The notes under the pieces are model-generated. The model searched no databases. It was not told the origin of the DNA and saw only the letters and a list, made by a program, of their open reading frames with translations. Positions 35,594-47,200 of a DNA stretch of 64,000 bases are shown here, piece after piece (the stretch's first letter is position 1; every line of letters begins with the position of its first letter). This DNA comes from Parelaphostrongylus tenuis. Taxonomy: Eukaryota; Nematoda; Chromadorea; Rhabditida; Metastrongylidae. Location: positions 236,203 to 300,202 of the forward strand of contig JAHQIW010000118.1 in NCBI GenBank assembly GCA_019055375.1. The letters are read 5' to 3'. The position numbers and the translations under genes were made by a program.

Positions 35594-36504
35594 TTAAGGA
35601 GTAGGATTCTGAGCAATGCACCTCCTTAAGCACTCCGATTTTTTCTTCTTGTTCACAAGAATTACATATCGTTCCACATCATCCAAGTCATTATCCCCAA
35701 AACCAGAATCTGTAACGAATGCACTGTTTTTTCTCGATGTCATCGACTTCGTTAGCGACCTTCTCATCGTTACTTTTTGTTCGCAAGCCATCAAGCGAGG
35801 TTTTGAGTCTTCTTACAGACAGGTAATAAATTTTTTATTCATAAACTCTATTTACGTATATTTCTTTTAAGTTGTATAATCAGCGGCCTTGCATTAGCCT
35901 GTGAGTAACTGAGCTACCCTACACAAAATGCATAATGAATTCTCACAGCATTCTACACAATACAATTCTGAAGTGGTACCTTCAGTTATTACCAACAGTT
36001 TCACAGTCTCTAAGCTTCCATGTAATAAATAACTGCATGATAGCATAAACATTTTCTTGAAAATACGTTGGCTAGAATATGTGTAGGCTAGCATATCCTG
36101 CAGCAAATGTGGAAATATCACGTTTTGTGAGCTCAACAGCCGATTGAACACAGTGTCGATGCGTTGGGCCTCTGGTGTCTGGGAATAACGAATGTCTACA
36201 CCTAAGAGATGTAGACAAAACTTATGTACTGAAACAACGTTGAGAGGGAAACGTGTACTACTTACTAGTTCTTCTGAAGTACGATATTGCCACCTCTCCT
36301 GCGAGTTTTTTTAGTGACCCATATGTAACCGTCCATCATCACTTCTTCGCTTAAATAGCTATCACCATTTCGAAGTGAACTATAGCGGAACAAATCACTC
36401 AAATGAGAAATTACGCATGTTGTGTACAAGTGGTAAAGGAATTCCATTGGAAGTAAAGGGCAAGCAAGGAGATCTCTGAGGTACTGATAGGCTGCGGCAG
36501 CCAT
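35594..36504 (-). CDS. possible small gene or exon cluster, unknown function
   Basis: Three minus-strand segments look protein-like. 36504-36265 starts MAAAAYQYLRDLLACPLLP and contains FRYSSLRNGDSYLSEEVM. About 36172-36070, after TATTCCCAG, contains PEAQRIDTVFNRLL and FPHLLQDMLAY. About 35820-35594 contains MTSRKNSAFVTDSGFGDND, or LKTSLDGLRTKSNDEK in another frame. The first could end at a GTAAGT donor, but its phase does not join cleanly to the second. I do not recognise a family. It lies between the srt gene's end and the cysteine-rich gene's start, all on the same strand. Confidence 0.25.
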
Positions 36505-36509
36505 CTACT

Positions 36510-37953
36510 TACACGTGGCCTCACTGAAACCATTTGGAGAGGTGGGAACTGAAGAAGATAAAAAATTGTCTTTAGGATGTTGAACTTAAGAAAGCAATTG
36601 CGTACGGCACCTAAATTAGCGCGCGTGTTTACTGGCGGAATTCGTCACGTTACTTACTGTTCATAAAACAGGAAAAGTAGGTAATAGAAATATGATCATA
36701 GAACGATAAAACAAAGTCTGTTCTACAATTTCATAAAATTCCCAACTCCTAAAATTCACTGTCACCGAATAATTGTGCACTGTTATCTATGAGCTAACAC
36801 GTTATATAGTGTGCAATCATTTCTGACTAATTATTTCTTTCCAATTTCTAATCATTGTGTTTACTTTTGAGTGTTTTAAGTAATGAAAGAATAGCAAAGC
36901 TAAAAGATTTCAGTAGTCTTCTGTTGGCCAAGAACAAACAAAGAAACGACTCCTTTCTCTGGACAAGGACTTTCCGTTGCAATTTTAGTAATCATTCGAA
37001 AACTCAAATCTCTGGCTGGTGCCGTACGTAGCCGTTCTTTGAAAAAGACTTTTTATAACGCTTCAGCAAGAGGCAAACATTTGTGTTTCGCACGCGCACA
37101 TTTCTCACACACAGTGCTCTTCCGTTAAAGTATTGGTGATCTTCGATAACATGATAACGGTTTCGGCGCTGTGCCTTTCTCTGAAAAGACCGTCTTTTTG
37201 CAGTGCAGCAGGATAGAGAATTTTGATCCACATACGCGGATGTGCTTATTGGCCAATTCACGGGCTGCGTGTTGGGGAGCAGGAGGGTTGCTACAGTCAT
37301 CGATCGATAGCCCTTAGCAATGTGTGCACTTAAGAAGGGTATTTTTTCAAAAGAGCTGTATATACATCAAGGCTCAGCAGGCCGAGTAGAAGAGACCTAG
37401 AGCATTGAAGTAGTAAGAAAATCTGAAATTTATTTTCCAAAATGGAGGAAAAATCTTTGATTAAATAACAAAAATCGCATGCCGGTTCTAAATCACTCTG
37501 CCCTGCAATATCATCTCCTGTCCCCAAAAGGTTTAGTAATGGATTATTATCGTTGAAAACACAGTTTTTTAAGACCTAGAACAATTGAAATTACAGAGCT
37601 AATCATTTTTTTTTAACGTAATAGAAGTCATTAATTATGCCACTTGTGCATAATAAGCATAGAGTGTCGTAGTAAAAAAAATTGTTATGAAATCACCGAC
37701 AACATTAGTGGAAAATAGGAAATAGAAAGAACACCTACAAGAATTTTTGATTTTTCCGCTTTTGCAGCACTGTTATGATGTTATACCTTATATTCAACAA
37801 TACTGAGTGAGATATAGAACATCGTGAACAGCAGGCGGGAATTAAACTTTCCTTCCATCCCTCACAGAGCGAGTGCTACTGTGTGCCACGAGGATATTGC
37901 TCTGCTATCATTCTACAAATTCAGAAAAATAAGGAATTCTCATGGTTCATATA

Positions 37954-38001
<48 letters not shown>

Positions 38002-38290
38002 TGTCCAAAGCTGTCAGCTCAACGACATTTAATGCCAATATATGCTCACCAGAGAGCCTTCGTTGACAGTTGTTTGCTGGCATCCTTGATGCGTTGTCCC
38101 TTTGAGAGTGACGGTAGAGCAACGGCTTCGGTGGTGTAGTGTAGCTCGTGCTTTCGCTAAAGAGGTGTTGATTCAACTTCCATCTGAGTTTTGGACGTTT
38201 GCATATCACTTAGCTTTTTTTGAGGAAGATTATCAGAGACTAGGCGAACATTAGCGCGAAAACCGGTAAGACTATTTCAACATATCCCAC
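36510..38290. other. intergenic, mostly featureless
   Basis: Downstream of the srt gene. It holds the (AT)n tract at 37957-37999 and a tRNA-like fragment near 38128. A 98-codon minus-strand frame at 37004-37300 has basic, protein-like stretches but no splice context, so it may be repeat-derived. Confidence 0.4.
37957..37999. repeat. (AT)n microsatellite
   Basis: About 20 AT units flanked by ATGTACAT and ACATATATG. Open frames through it (YIYIYI) are artefacts. Confidence 0.95.
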
Positions 38291-38296
38291 CATTGT

Positions 38297-41200
38297 TCAA
38301 TCAACTCTAAGGAACAAAGAAAAAGATTGGTCTAATTTCTTAACCTTCAATGGGTGAGGTCTTCTTTGAAGTGTTTTCGGTCGTCGGTTCCACCGGTAGT
38401 GGTTGTTGAGGAATTCACAGCAGCGAATTACTTCACGTTGAATAGTTCTGTTCAGGAGAAGATAAACAAATGGCGGAAATCCTGAAACAATATATTAGGA
38501 TATCTCTGTTAGTGTCATCAGAAGTCTGGAGACATTTCATTTCATTTTACAACGTGTTACGAAATATAAAGAAAACTGTATAAGAGACACGTATGTGATA
38601 TTACCATGACCGAGTTGCCAGCCCATGTGACCGATCAAGGCGAAATAAGGTGAGGTTTTGAAGAACTGCATGTAGACGTAAATCATTGACGCCACAAGAT
38701 TCGCCATACAAATTAATGATGATTGAATAAAAAACTATAAAAAAGAGTTCAAAAATATGCAGCGATAAACAGCTTTCGCTTACAATAAGCTTGTGGAGTG
38801 TGATGCTCCAAAAATGTTTTTATAGTTTTTTTAATGCTTTTGCGTTCACAACTAGACCAAAAATGCTCTGTGTAATTTCAGGTCCTTTGATAAAAGATAT
38901 AATGTGAGGTGGGCCCGATCAAAATCCGTTATGGGATGAGATTCCTTCCTGTAATACTTCTGCTATTAATTATCTCATCTGCTGAGTTTAACTATTTTTC
39001 TCACATGTCCTTGTTCTACCTCTCCTTTCGAGCGCTCTTTTATAGACCCGCTCAAAAATATGGAATATGATAAGCGTGTAACATGTCTTGAGCTGTTAGG
39101 TCCAGTGCTATACAGGTGCCTATTTCGTCCTATTGGGACTAATCAAGGAGGGTGCTACTGATGAATCCCAATAGAACGAAACAGGCGCCTGTATATCACT
39201 GGACCCAACAGTTCAACACATGCTACATCATTATCAGTCCCTTATTCTCTCAATCTTGTTAGTTTTTTTATTGGGAGAAGTTCCTGAAAAATCATACTCA
39301 CCGATTTCTGTGCCCATGACAATCCTTTACGAAATTTCATATTGTGCATGATTTTTTTAGAGTATATTACATATAGTGAGGTGGTCATCACAACAACGAG
39401 AAGGTTATTGGCTGTGTGTGGATAGTTGTGGTACTGAAAAAGAAAACACGTAATAAAAAATTTTTTATGGTTTCTAAGTCCATTCATTCTGATTGACTTC
39501 TCTTTAAAACACATATTATAGATTATCGGCATATCAGTTCAACTTTCATCTCTCACTAGACTTAGTAGTTTATGTAAACGATTCTCAACGATTTTTTCAC
39601 TTCACATTCATCGAATTTGTGCTTCTCCACAATATATTGATTTGTGTCCTGAACAGTAAATTCACTAATAGCATCAATATGGATTGTCTAAAAGTAATCA
39701 CTTTAGTTGGAAATGAACGTACGATCTATGATTTCACCTTTATTGTATTGTTCAAAGCAGTGCTTTTCTTCCATTGTCGCACTATTATATATTATTGCGG
39801 TGATCACAATATATAGTTCGCTATGTAAGAGTTATTTGCAATAAGAGCTATGTCGGGGTGCAGTGGCCGAGTGGTTGTAATGTTGGTCACGGCGCGCATG
39901 GAGCCGAGCTTCATCTCCCTCCCCCCCTATTGCAGTTATAAAGCGGAATAACTGCTGTTTTTTCTTACCTCTTATGCTCTTGACTATCAATTTATCTACT
40001 TACAGATAATCACTGTGGTTATTCATTGCTCTTCCACTATGGTCACTATGGCTGAGTCACACCAGCCGGGTCGTGTCCTCACATTAGCTTGCCGATGTTT
40101 CGCGCTACAATGCCAGCTTTTGTTTCAAACACCAGCCGGCCATGTGTCCTCGCAACATAAAGACTCGTGCCTTTCAATTGGCAACCAAGAACTGTTTCCC
40201 ATAGAATTGGGGAGGCGTTATGCTTGACAGCTATTCACAGTCTAAATCGAAACAGAATCTTGGGAAAGAGTCACGTCCGCAGCAGTTCCGTTCGTCCGCA
40301 GACGCTACTTGGAGCTCGGCTGGAACATCCACCTCTCTTGGCTCTAGAAAATCCTCGTCATATCGTACCTGTAGTCCATGTCGTTGTACATTGTCTTTGT
40401 GCATAGTCACTGCTTCTTACAATGTGTAGCTCCTCTCATCTAGAGATCTAAAGTTCGGGGCATCTTGCACTAGGGTCACATCTGTTGCATCATCAGAAAC
40501 TGTTAACACTGCGTAACACGTCGTGATTGTTGTTTCTTCAACTTCAGTTATGCTGCAATTGTTATTTGTTATGGGTTGTTCATTACGGCGATGAATATGG
40601 TTTGTTGGACTCAGGATCTAATATATTCAATAAATAGTATCCAATAAATAGTAAAAGATTCGCGTAGCAGGAATAATTAATACAATCAAGTGAATTCGAT
40701 TTTCTTCTTTAAGCCAAAAACGAGGTGTTACATTAATCTTTATGTAGCAGCTGAAGTTTCGGCAGTTCGCCTTCTTCAGAGCCTGGAAAGGTCAAATTGT
40801 CTGCAATCCAATCAGTCAAACAGCTCCATTAATCATTTGGTAAAAAAATTGCCAGACCTAGATTTCAGTCGCTACAAGCACAAAACCAACTCTAAACATA
40901 CTCACCGCTTTTTGTATGTGTTCCACTGAACGATTCAAGTGGAGATCACCGGAAGAAGACCACATAGGCTCGTATTGCACCTTACCCATCAAAACAGCAG
41001 TCTTATATAGTGGCTCATATCACAAGTAGACTATACCTACGCTCATGCAATCGACATGTCTGCCGCTAGGACATATTTTAGAATCTTTCATTATACCGAG
41101 ACGGACATATAAGGGGTTGCAAACTAATTTGAGTCTTAGAGTATTCGGTGGTTTTTCAAAAATAGTCACCGATTGCTCTAGACCTGCTCTCTTCAAACAA

Positions 41201-44200
41201 CGTTTTATAGCTGTACTAATCTCATTTGAAAACACCTAATCTAATTATAATCTATAATCTACCTAATCTCTTGCAGAGCGTGTAGCGATAAATATATTGA
41301 CGAAACGGGTAGGCCGCTCCACACCCGCATAGAAGAACACCTAACTGACAAGGTCATAATAGACGAAACACCCAGCTAGGGAAGCATAGAGAACAGTAAC
41401 ACGACGGAGTTGATTTTGAAATCACTTTGAAATTTGAAGTTGAAGTCACCATAGTTGCGCAGGAGCAAAAAACATCAGCGCGATAGATTTGGAAGCGTTT
41501 TGGATTAATACGACCAATATAACCGCAAACCGCAGGGAGGAATACCTCGCTATCACACGTGATTTAGTCAGTATATAAGACTGTTGCTTTGAATGGTAGG
41601 GTGCATTACGAGCCAATGTGATTTCCTTCCGGTGATCTCCACTTGAATCATTCAGTGGAACACATATAAAAAGCGGTGAGTATGTTGAGAGATGATTTTG
41701 TGCTTGATGCGATTGAAATCTAGGTCTGGTGATTTTTTCTAAGGAAGTAATGGAGGCGTTTGGCTGATCAGATTGCGGACAATTTGACCTTTCCAGGCTC
41801 TGAAGTAGGTCAACTGCCGAAACGTAAGCTGTTAAATTAAAATTAATATAACATGCCGAGTTTGGCTTGAAAAGAAGATCAGGAATTATATTGAAGCATT
41901 CTTGTCGGTCTTGGGAATTGTTAGAAGAAGTACCATCAAGTGACCCATCCGGCACGCAACACACACCCACTTGCAGTAGGCACCAATGCCTGACTACTTT
42001 AGTACAATCACCAATAAAGCCAAATAAATCTGAGCACTCTCCAGTGATAACCAATAAACCCGTACACTCTCCGGCAGTCAACATTAACGCCCTATGGAAT
42101 GTCACAGCCAGGCTATTCTCGAGATTGCGAGGAGTCATGCTCGACTAGTATTATACGTAGTTCAAGGAGAAGACGAAAGACGAATCGAAAGCTAAAAGTA
42201 CTGGGATCAGCACTATAAGAATTGTGATGACAGATCTTATAAGTAAATACATAAATAAATAGATTAAAATTATATCATCAGCAAATTTGAAGGCTAGAAC
42301 CTCAGTTGTCGAAAGAAATTTTTCGTAAGTCCACTTCTCCAAATTAAACTCGGAAGTTCGCAGTGTGTACAACTCGAATCATTAACAAAATATGGGGCAT
42401 AGGAAGTGTTTGAGAATGTTGATTTGATAGTTTTACTACAACCAGTCACATGCACAGCTGTCCGAAAACTTACAGAAGAACTCGCTGTAAGCAAATTAGC
42501 TATAGAGAAGCATGTAAAAATAATAAGAAAGTGAGAAAAGATTCTGATAATAAAACGGCGCTCCTGCGCGACCAGATTGACCGATTTCTCGACTGTATTG
42601 TAGCCCCTAAGGTGCGAGCAGCACACCACAGCGCAACTTATCGCGAACATAGCGCTGGTTTGACTCTGAATTAGAGTCGCCAAGCTCATCTTACAAGCGC
42701 CGGGGAAATGGTGCCAGGCTTGCCGAGAAACAATCTCACACCTTACAATCCACGGAGACTGCTCCAGCCTGCTAATCCAGGAATTTAGGAGCAATCGACT
42801 CAACCGGCTTTCAGAGACATTCGTTAAGAAGGCGACGATAGTTAGCAGCATTTAAATCTAAATTTTAGGCTTTTTCGTGCATGACAGGTGCGAGGAAATG
42901 AACAGATTGCAAGAAGTAGTGGTATCCACACAGTAAATGTGTTCAAGAGAGCCGCGTGAAAAGGCTGTGATTTGTGACAAAATATTAATCGTTCAGGAGA
43001 ACCGCCTTCGATTCACTCAGTGACTGGACCTTGATGAAGCCCTGCAAACCTTTCAAAAATCGGAATTGAACCTACAGAAGATCATTCTTTTCATTTGGCA
43101 GTTGCTGGTGGTTCATTGAACAGCATTCTGAGTCCTGGTGGCCGCGAGGAGTACATCCACAATATCGATAAGTGCACCAGAAGCGTCAGCAGCTGCACTC
43201 GTCACTAGTAATCAGAAGAGACCTTTCCATCTCTCAACAACGTGTCGTCACACATCGCCATACCGTCGCTACAAAGGTTCAACAAGCTGGGCGACGAAAT
43301 TCTACCTCATCCACCACACTTGCATACAATACTACTCCTTTCAGAGTTTGAACTACTCATCGTGTGGAAAACGCTTCACAATTTGAGTTGATCGTCCTCA
43401 GACCTCTTGTATTTTTGGCTACAGGTATAAGGGAAGTATTTGCTGTTCGGCAAAAATGACTACATTCCAGCTATAATGCTTGTTAAAAATAAGTGGTGGC
43501 ACTCTGAAAATACAGGATGAAATTAGCCATTAACTTTTGGAAAACTAATACTTCCTCATTAGACAATTTTTTGTAGTGCTTCTTAACATAATTTTTCAAA
43601 CAATGATTTTTCCACATACCTTTTCACTGTCGCTGTTCGATGCAAAAGTTGTAAAAAACCAAGCCATGTGATCCGAATTGAACAGCACAGGTGGTGTGTA
43701 AAGTACGAAGTATAAGCAGTAGATGAATGGAAGTACAAGGACCATGTATGTACGGTAGTTTCCAAATAGCTAAACAAACATGAACATCATGCCTGAATAA
43801 AAGTAAAGTTCAGTGACAAGCTACTTGGTGAATATGTTCATTTGCGCAACAAGCCAATCAGACCGAGTGTCCAAGAGGGTAGAGGGAAAACTACATGTCA
43901 TCCAAAAACTTGAGTTTGAGGGCTCCAGCCAAGGTTTCAAGTCTATGTCGAACTACGTTCATCAAAAGAATTTTGTATAGTACTATATAACCTGGCAGAA
44001 TGTTTTAATGCTTTCGAAGACCTGTGATGACATTTCCGGTAGTAATACGTACGTTTCTACGATTTCGCACGCTTAATCAGCATCATATGCCTCAAGGCTG
44101 ACCTCTACTTCTAATAGCAGCGGCGCCGCATATGTATCAGCCTGCACGAAGTGATATATCATTTGATGTTGTGGTCTAGACTGATTTTGGGTCGACGGCT

Positions 44201-47200
44201 TGCTTGCGACTGTTACGCAAGCATATTACACTACCCTCCACTCGACTACTGCAATGATCTCACTCAAGAATTCGATATCGTCTGACACGTCGAAACGTAT
44301 GTATACTATAGAAATGTCATACTAGACTACTGAGAGGCTTGGAACATCTATCAGGCTTAATTGAATTTCTAAGCGAGGTCTCAGACACAGTCGATCGGAT
44401 GGTATGTGTGTAGTACTATCTAGTATTATTACGACGTTACCTAGAAAGTCGCTAAGAATAGTGAAGTGTAAAAAAAAGCTTTGATGCTGATCAGTTTCCA
44501 AAATTTGGCTATGCTTTCTACAAAATCAACTTGAGACTGAATGCCTATATAGTTCGCACAACAGGATCTGTCATCCATCAAATCAGTGTTTGCGTCCCTC
44601 TTCACAACTTCACTAGCAGCTTTCCTAGCCCAAGCTTTCCAAGAATAATGGAATAGTAAGCCTAGAGAGCGATATCGAACAAGGTGCGCGAGAGAGCACA
44701 TCTGACTATTGCGCCATACGATCTCACATCATAAAGAGACCGCACTGATAAACAGTTTTGATATTCACGTGTTAAACTTTGATAACAAAGAACCGTATGC
44801 TTCAGCGGCTTATTTGACACTTCCAGCAGACGGTTGATGGCCAATAACAAGGAGTTCATGCATCCCCAACACCATAAGCCTGTAAAATGTAATGAAATTC
44901 TTTGGTTTTCTTCACTTTCAAACCTTAGCAACGCAAGCAACCATGGAACCAGGTATGTGACGCGGCGCAGATGTTTTTCTGTTAGTGCATGTGAGCAGTC
45001 AATCACTTGATACGAGATCGTTTCCATAATGAACTTCTACATTGCTTAACTCCTTGACGACCAAGTTGATTTTTGAGCGTGACATGCGACGTGGTCGCGC
45101 GGCAAACGCGGCGAGCAAGGATCACAATGCGGCGGTCTTCCAATGAAATTTCTACTTTTATTCGTGACTAAAAGGATTTTAATCGCCAACAAATCATAAG
45201 AGGTAACAGAAGAAGGGTTGGTAAAGATATTCATAGTAGGAATATTGCCGATCCTCCTCCCTAGAATCCGCGTTCCAAGAAAAAAGCCAGATGCTCACGA
45301 AAATGGTGTGTTTTTTTACCATTAGTGAACATTCTTATGCTGTCTTATCCACATTCATTCATTAATCAGTCATAATTGTCTTCTATTTTTCATGTTGACA
45401 ACTTCTTGTTCTTATTCATTGCTGCGTATGAATAATAACCAATATATATCAATATATAAATAATCAAGCACTTTATCACTTTGTTCTACTAAAGTCAAAA
45501 TTAGCAATAAAAATCTTCCAGTTTCAAAACTGTTTCATTTCATTTCATGAAATACCCTGAAGTCATGGAAGTGGACTGAAAATGAAAAATCGATCAACTG
45601 TTTGTCAAAAATTATGCTGTGCACTGCATGCCATGCATCTCATCAATAATTCTCAATATTCCTCGCTTCTTGCCAAGCTCATGGAGTTGGAAACTAAAAA
45701 AGACTTTGCCCTGTCGATTCATGGGTGCTGATTTTTTTTATCCGCGTTTATTTTTTACTGCGAGCGCATTTTATCATGGTGATTTTGACACTGATATTCG
45801 TACAATTTACGCTCTCCACGTAGTCCTTCTAGTTGAATACCTTCAAGACGACTTCATATCCCCGATCGAATTCCCACCTCTCTCAATAACTCCAGGGTGA
45901 CCACATCCAGGTGGTTAGACTTCTAACGACAAAACAGGGACCTCCATTCTGCCCAGCTGCTCCCGATGGTTATCATTTTCATTAGTGGGAATAATCCCTC
46001 CACCGCATAAATTGTTTCGGTTCTTCCGTCTACACGCTCAAACAAAAGCTCAAAACTCTTACTCCATCCTTAGCTAATTATAGAATTATTCGCACATAGG
46101 TCTTGTTAATTTCTACGAATATAATTCACGGATCGAAGGAGGAGTCGGGTACTTTTGCACCGCGGAACAACAGATATCTGTGGCGATCGGAGGGATAATG
46201 AGATGGAAATTAAAAGTCATTTGCATTAGTACCAAAAATGCCAGTGTAAAGTTTGGGCAACGGGCTATCAGGTCCAAAAGCAAAACGCAGGTCTCTTTTC
46301 ACTTACTACAGGACAATAAGGTTTTTCTATGAACCAAGCCTAATACAGAACTTCATTTCTTAAACTATTGATTGATTACTAGTGGTCTAGTGAAAATATT
46401 TTCTATATAAAAAATGCAAGGATATGCAAGCATATTTTACAAAATGTAACTGCACTTTGCACAATTCGTACTAAATAGTGAAAATTTCTTGGATAACTAA
46501 GTGTTCTTTCTACTAGAAACAAGTTTATAGAAGTCTCCACAGTTATATTTAATACTTCATAACGACAAAGTTTCTCTGAAATCAAAATTTGACTATAAAA
46601 AGCCAAAAGATCCCTTGCGAAGTTGGAAAGATGATGTCCGATGCAAAAGTTAGTTTTCTTTTAGCTGGTAGAACACCTATGAAAGTCTTTTCACGAAACA
46701 AACACAGTAAGCATGTCTATATATCTGAAGGTATCGAATGACCACAAAAACGTGAATGAAGGAGGAAGAGATGTATGTTACATAACAGTTTAAAATCTAT
46801 GCACTTTCACGACAATGTGGTTTTCTCGTTGAAACATAGTATATTTTTTGATACATGGGGGTTATCCTCACTATAAAACTCTTTATAGAAATCTCATCTG
46901 TAATACATCATCAAAATCAAGGTTTTCTCAATATCGAATTTCACGATCTTATCACAAAATTTCGTCGTTACGGTCGAAACAGCTTACTCTAAAAGCAAAA
47001 GTAATCCCCTTTTTAGTCATCACTTTGTACTCTCAGAGACCGAGCTCTTTGCTAAAATTTCTTGTTCTCAAACTATCGAGCGATCATTAATAATCTGGTA
47101 AAAAAGCTCTTTTTGGAAAAAGGAAGAAAACACGAGCACTTTTCATACAATGCAATCGCCTTCCACGCAATTCTTGATAAAAAGTGAAGGTTTTCAAGAA

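Larger units (their letters stand above)
39060..39236. mobile_element. palindromic element built of two hammerhead motifs
   Basis: Arms 39066-39140 and 39160-39235 are inverted repeats: GTCCAGTGCTATACAGG on the left faces CCTGTATATCACTGGAC on the right. Each arm carries one hammerhead core. It sits in srt intron 7. Its left flank (TATAGACCCGCTCAAAA) matches the left flank of the element at 9.66 kb. Confidence 0.75.
40690..42150. mobile_element. scrambled Penelope-like element between inverted terminal repeats
   Basis: Segments 40690-41020 (plus) and about 41565-41880 (minus) are inverted copies of one repeat (shared words AGAGCCTGGAAAGGTCAAATTGTC, GGAGATCACCGGAAG). Each has a minimal hammerhead-like motif, as expected of Penelope terminal repeats. 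Between them, minus-strand 41235-41020 encodes RLKLVCNPLYVRLG and CPSGRHVDCMSVGIVYL, the approach to the GIY motif. Plus-strand 41285-41345 encodes YIDETGRPLHTRIEEHL, the following YIG part of the same nuclease. The two halves are on opposite strands, so an inversion has scrambled the element. It lies in srt intron 6 and is dead. Open frames of 230 codons (41446-42138, minus) and 185 codons (42294-42851, minus) in or next to it are not separate genes. Confidence 0.7.

Noticed and set aside
37940..38209. Frames running through the AT microsatellite
   Set aside because: The Tyr-Ile runs are translation of the dinucleotide repeat, not a protein.
42294..42851. 185-codon minus-strand frame as a membrane protein gene
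   Set aside because: It is adjacent to the scrambled Penelope element. The opposite strand also has protein-like stretches (SRNLGAIDS-type region), so it is more likely old element sequence. Not resolved.
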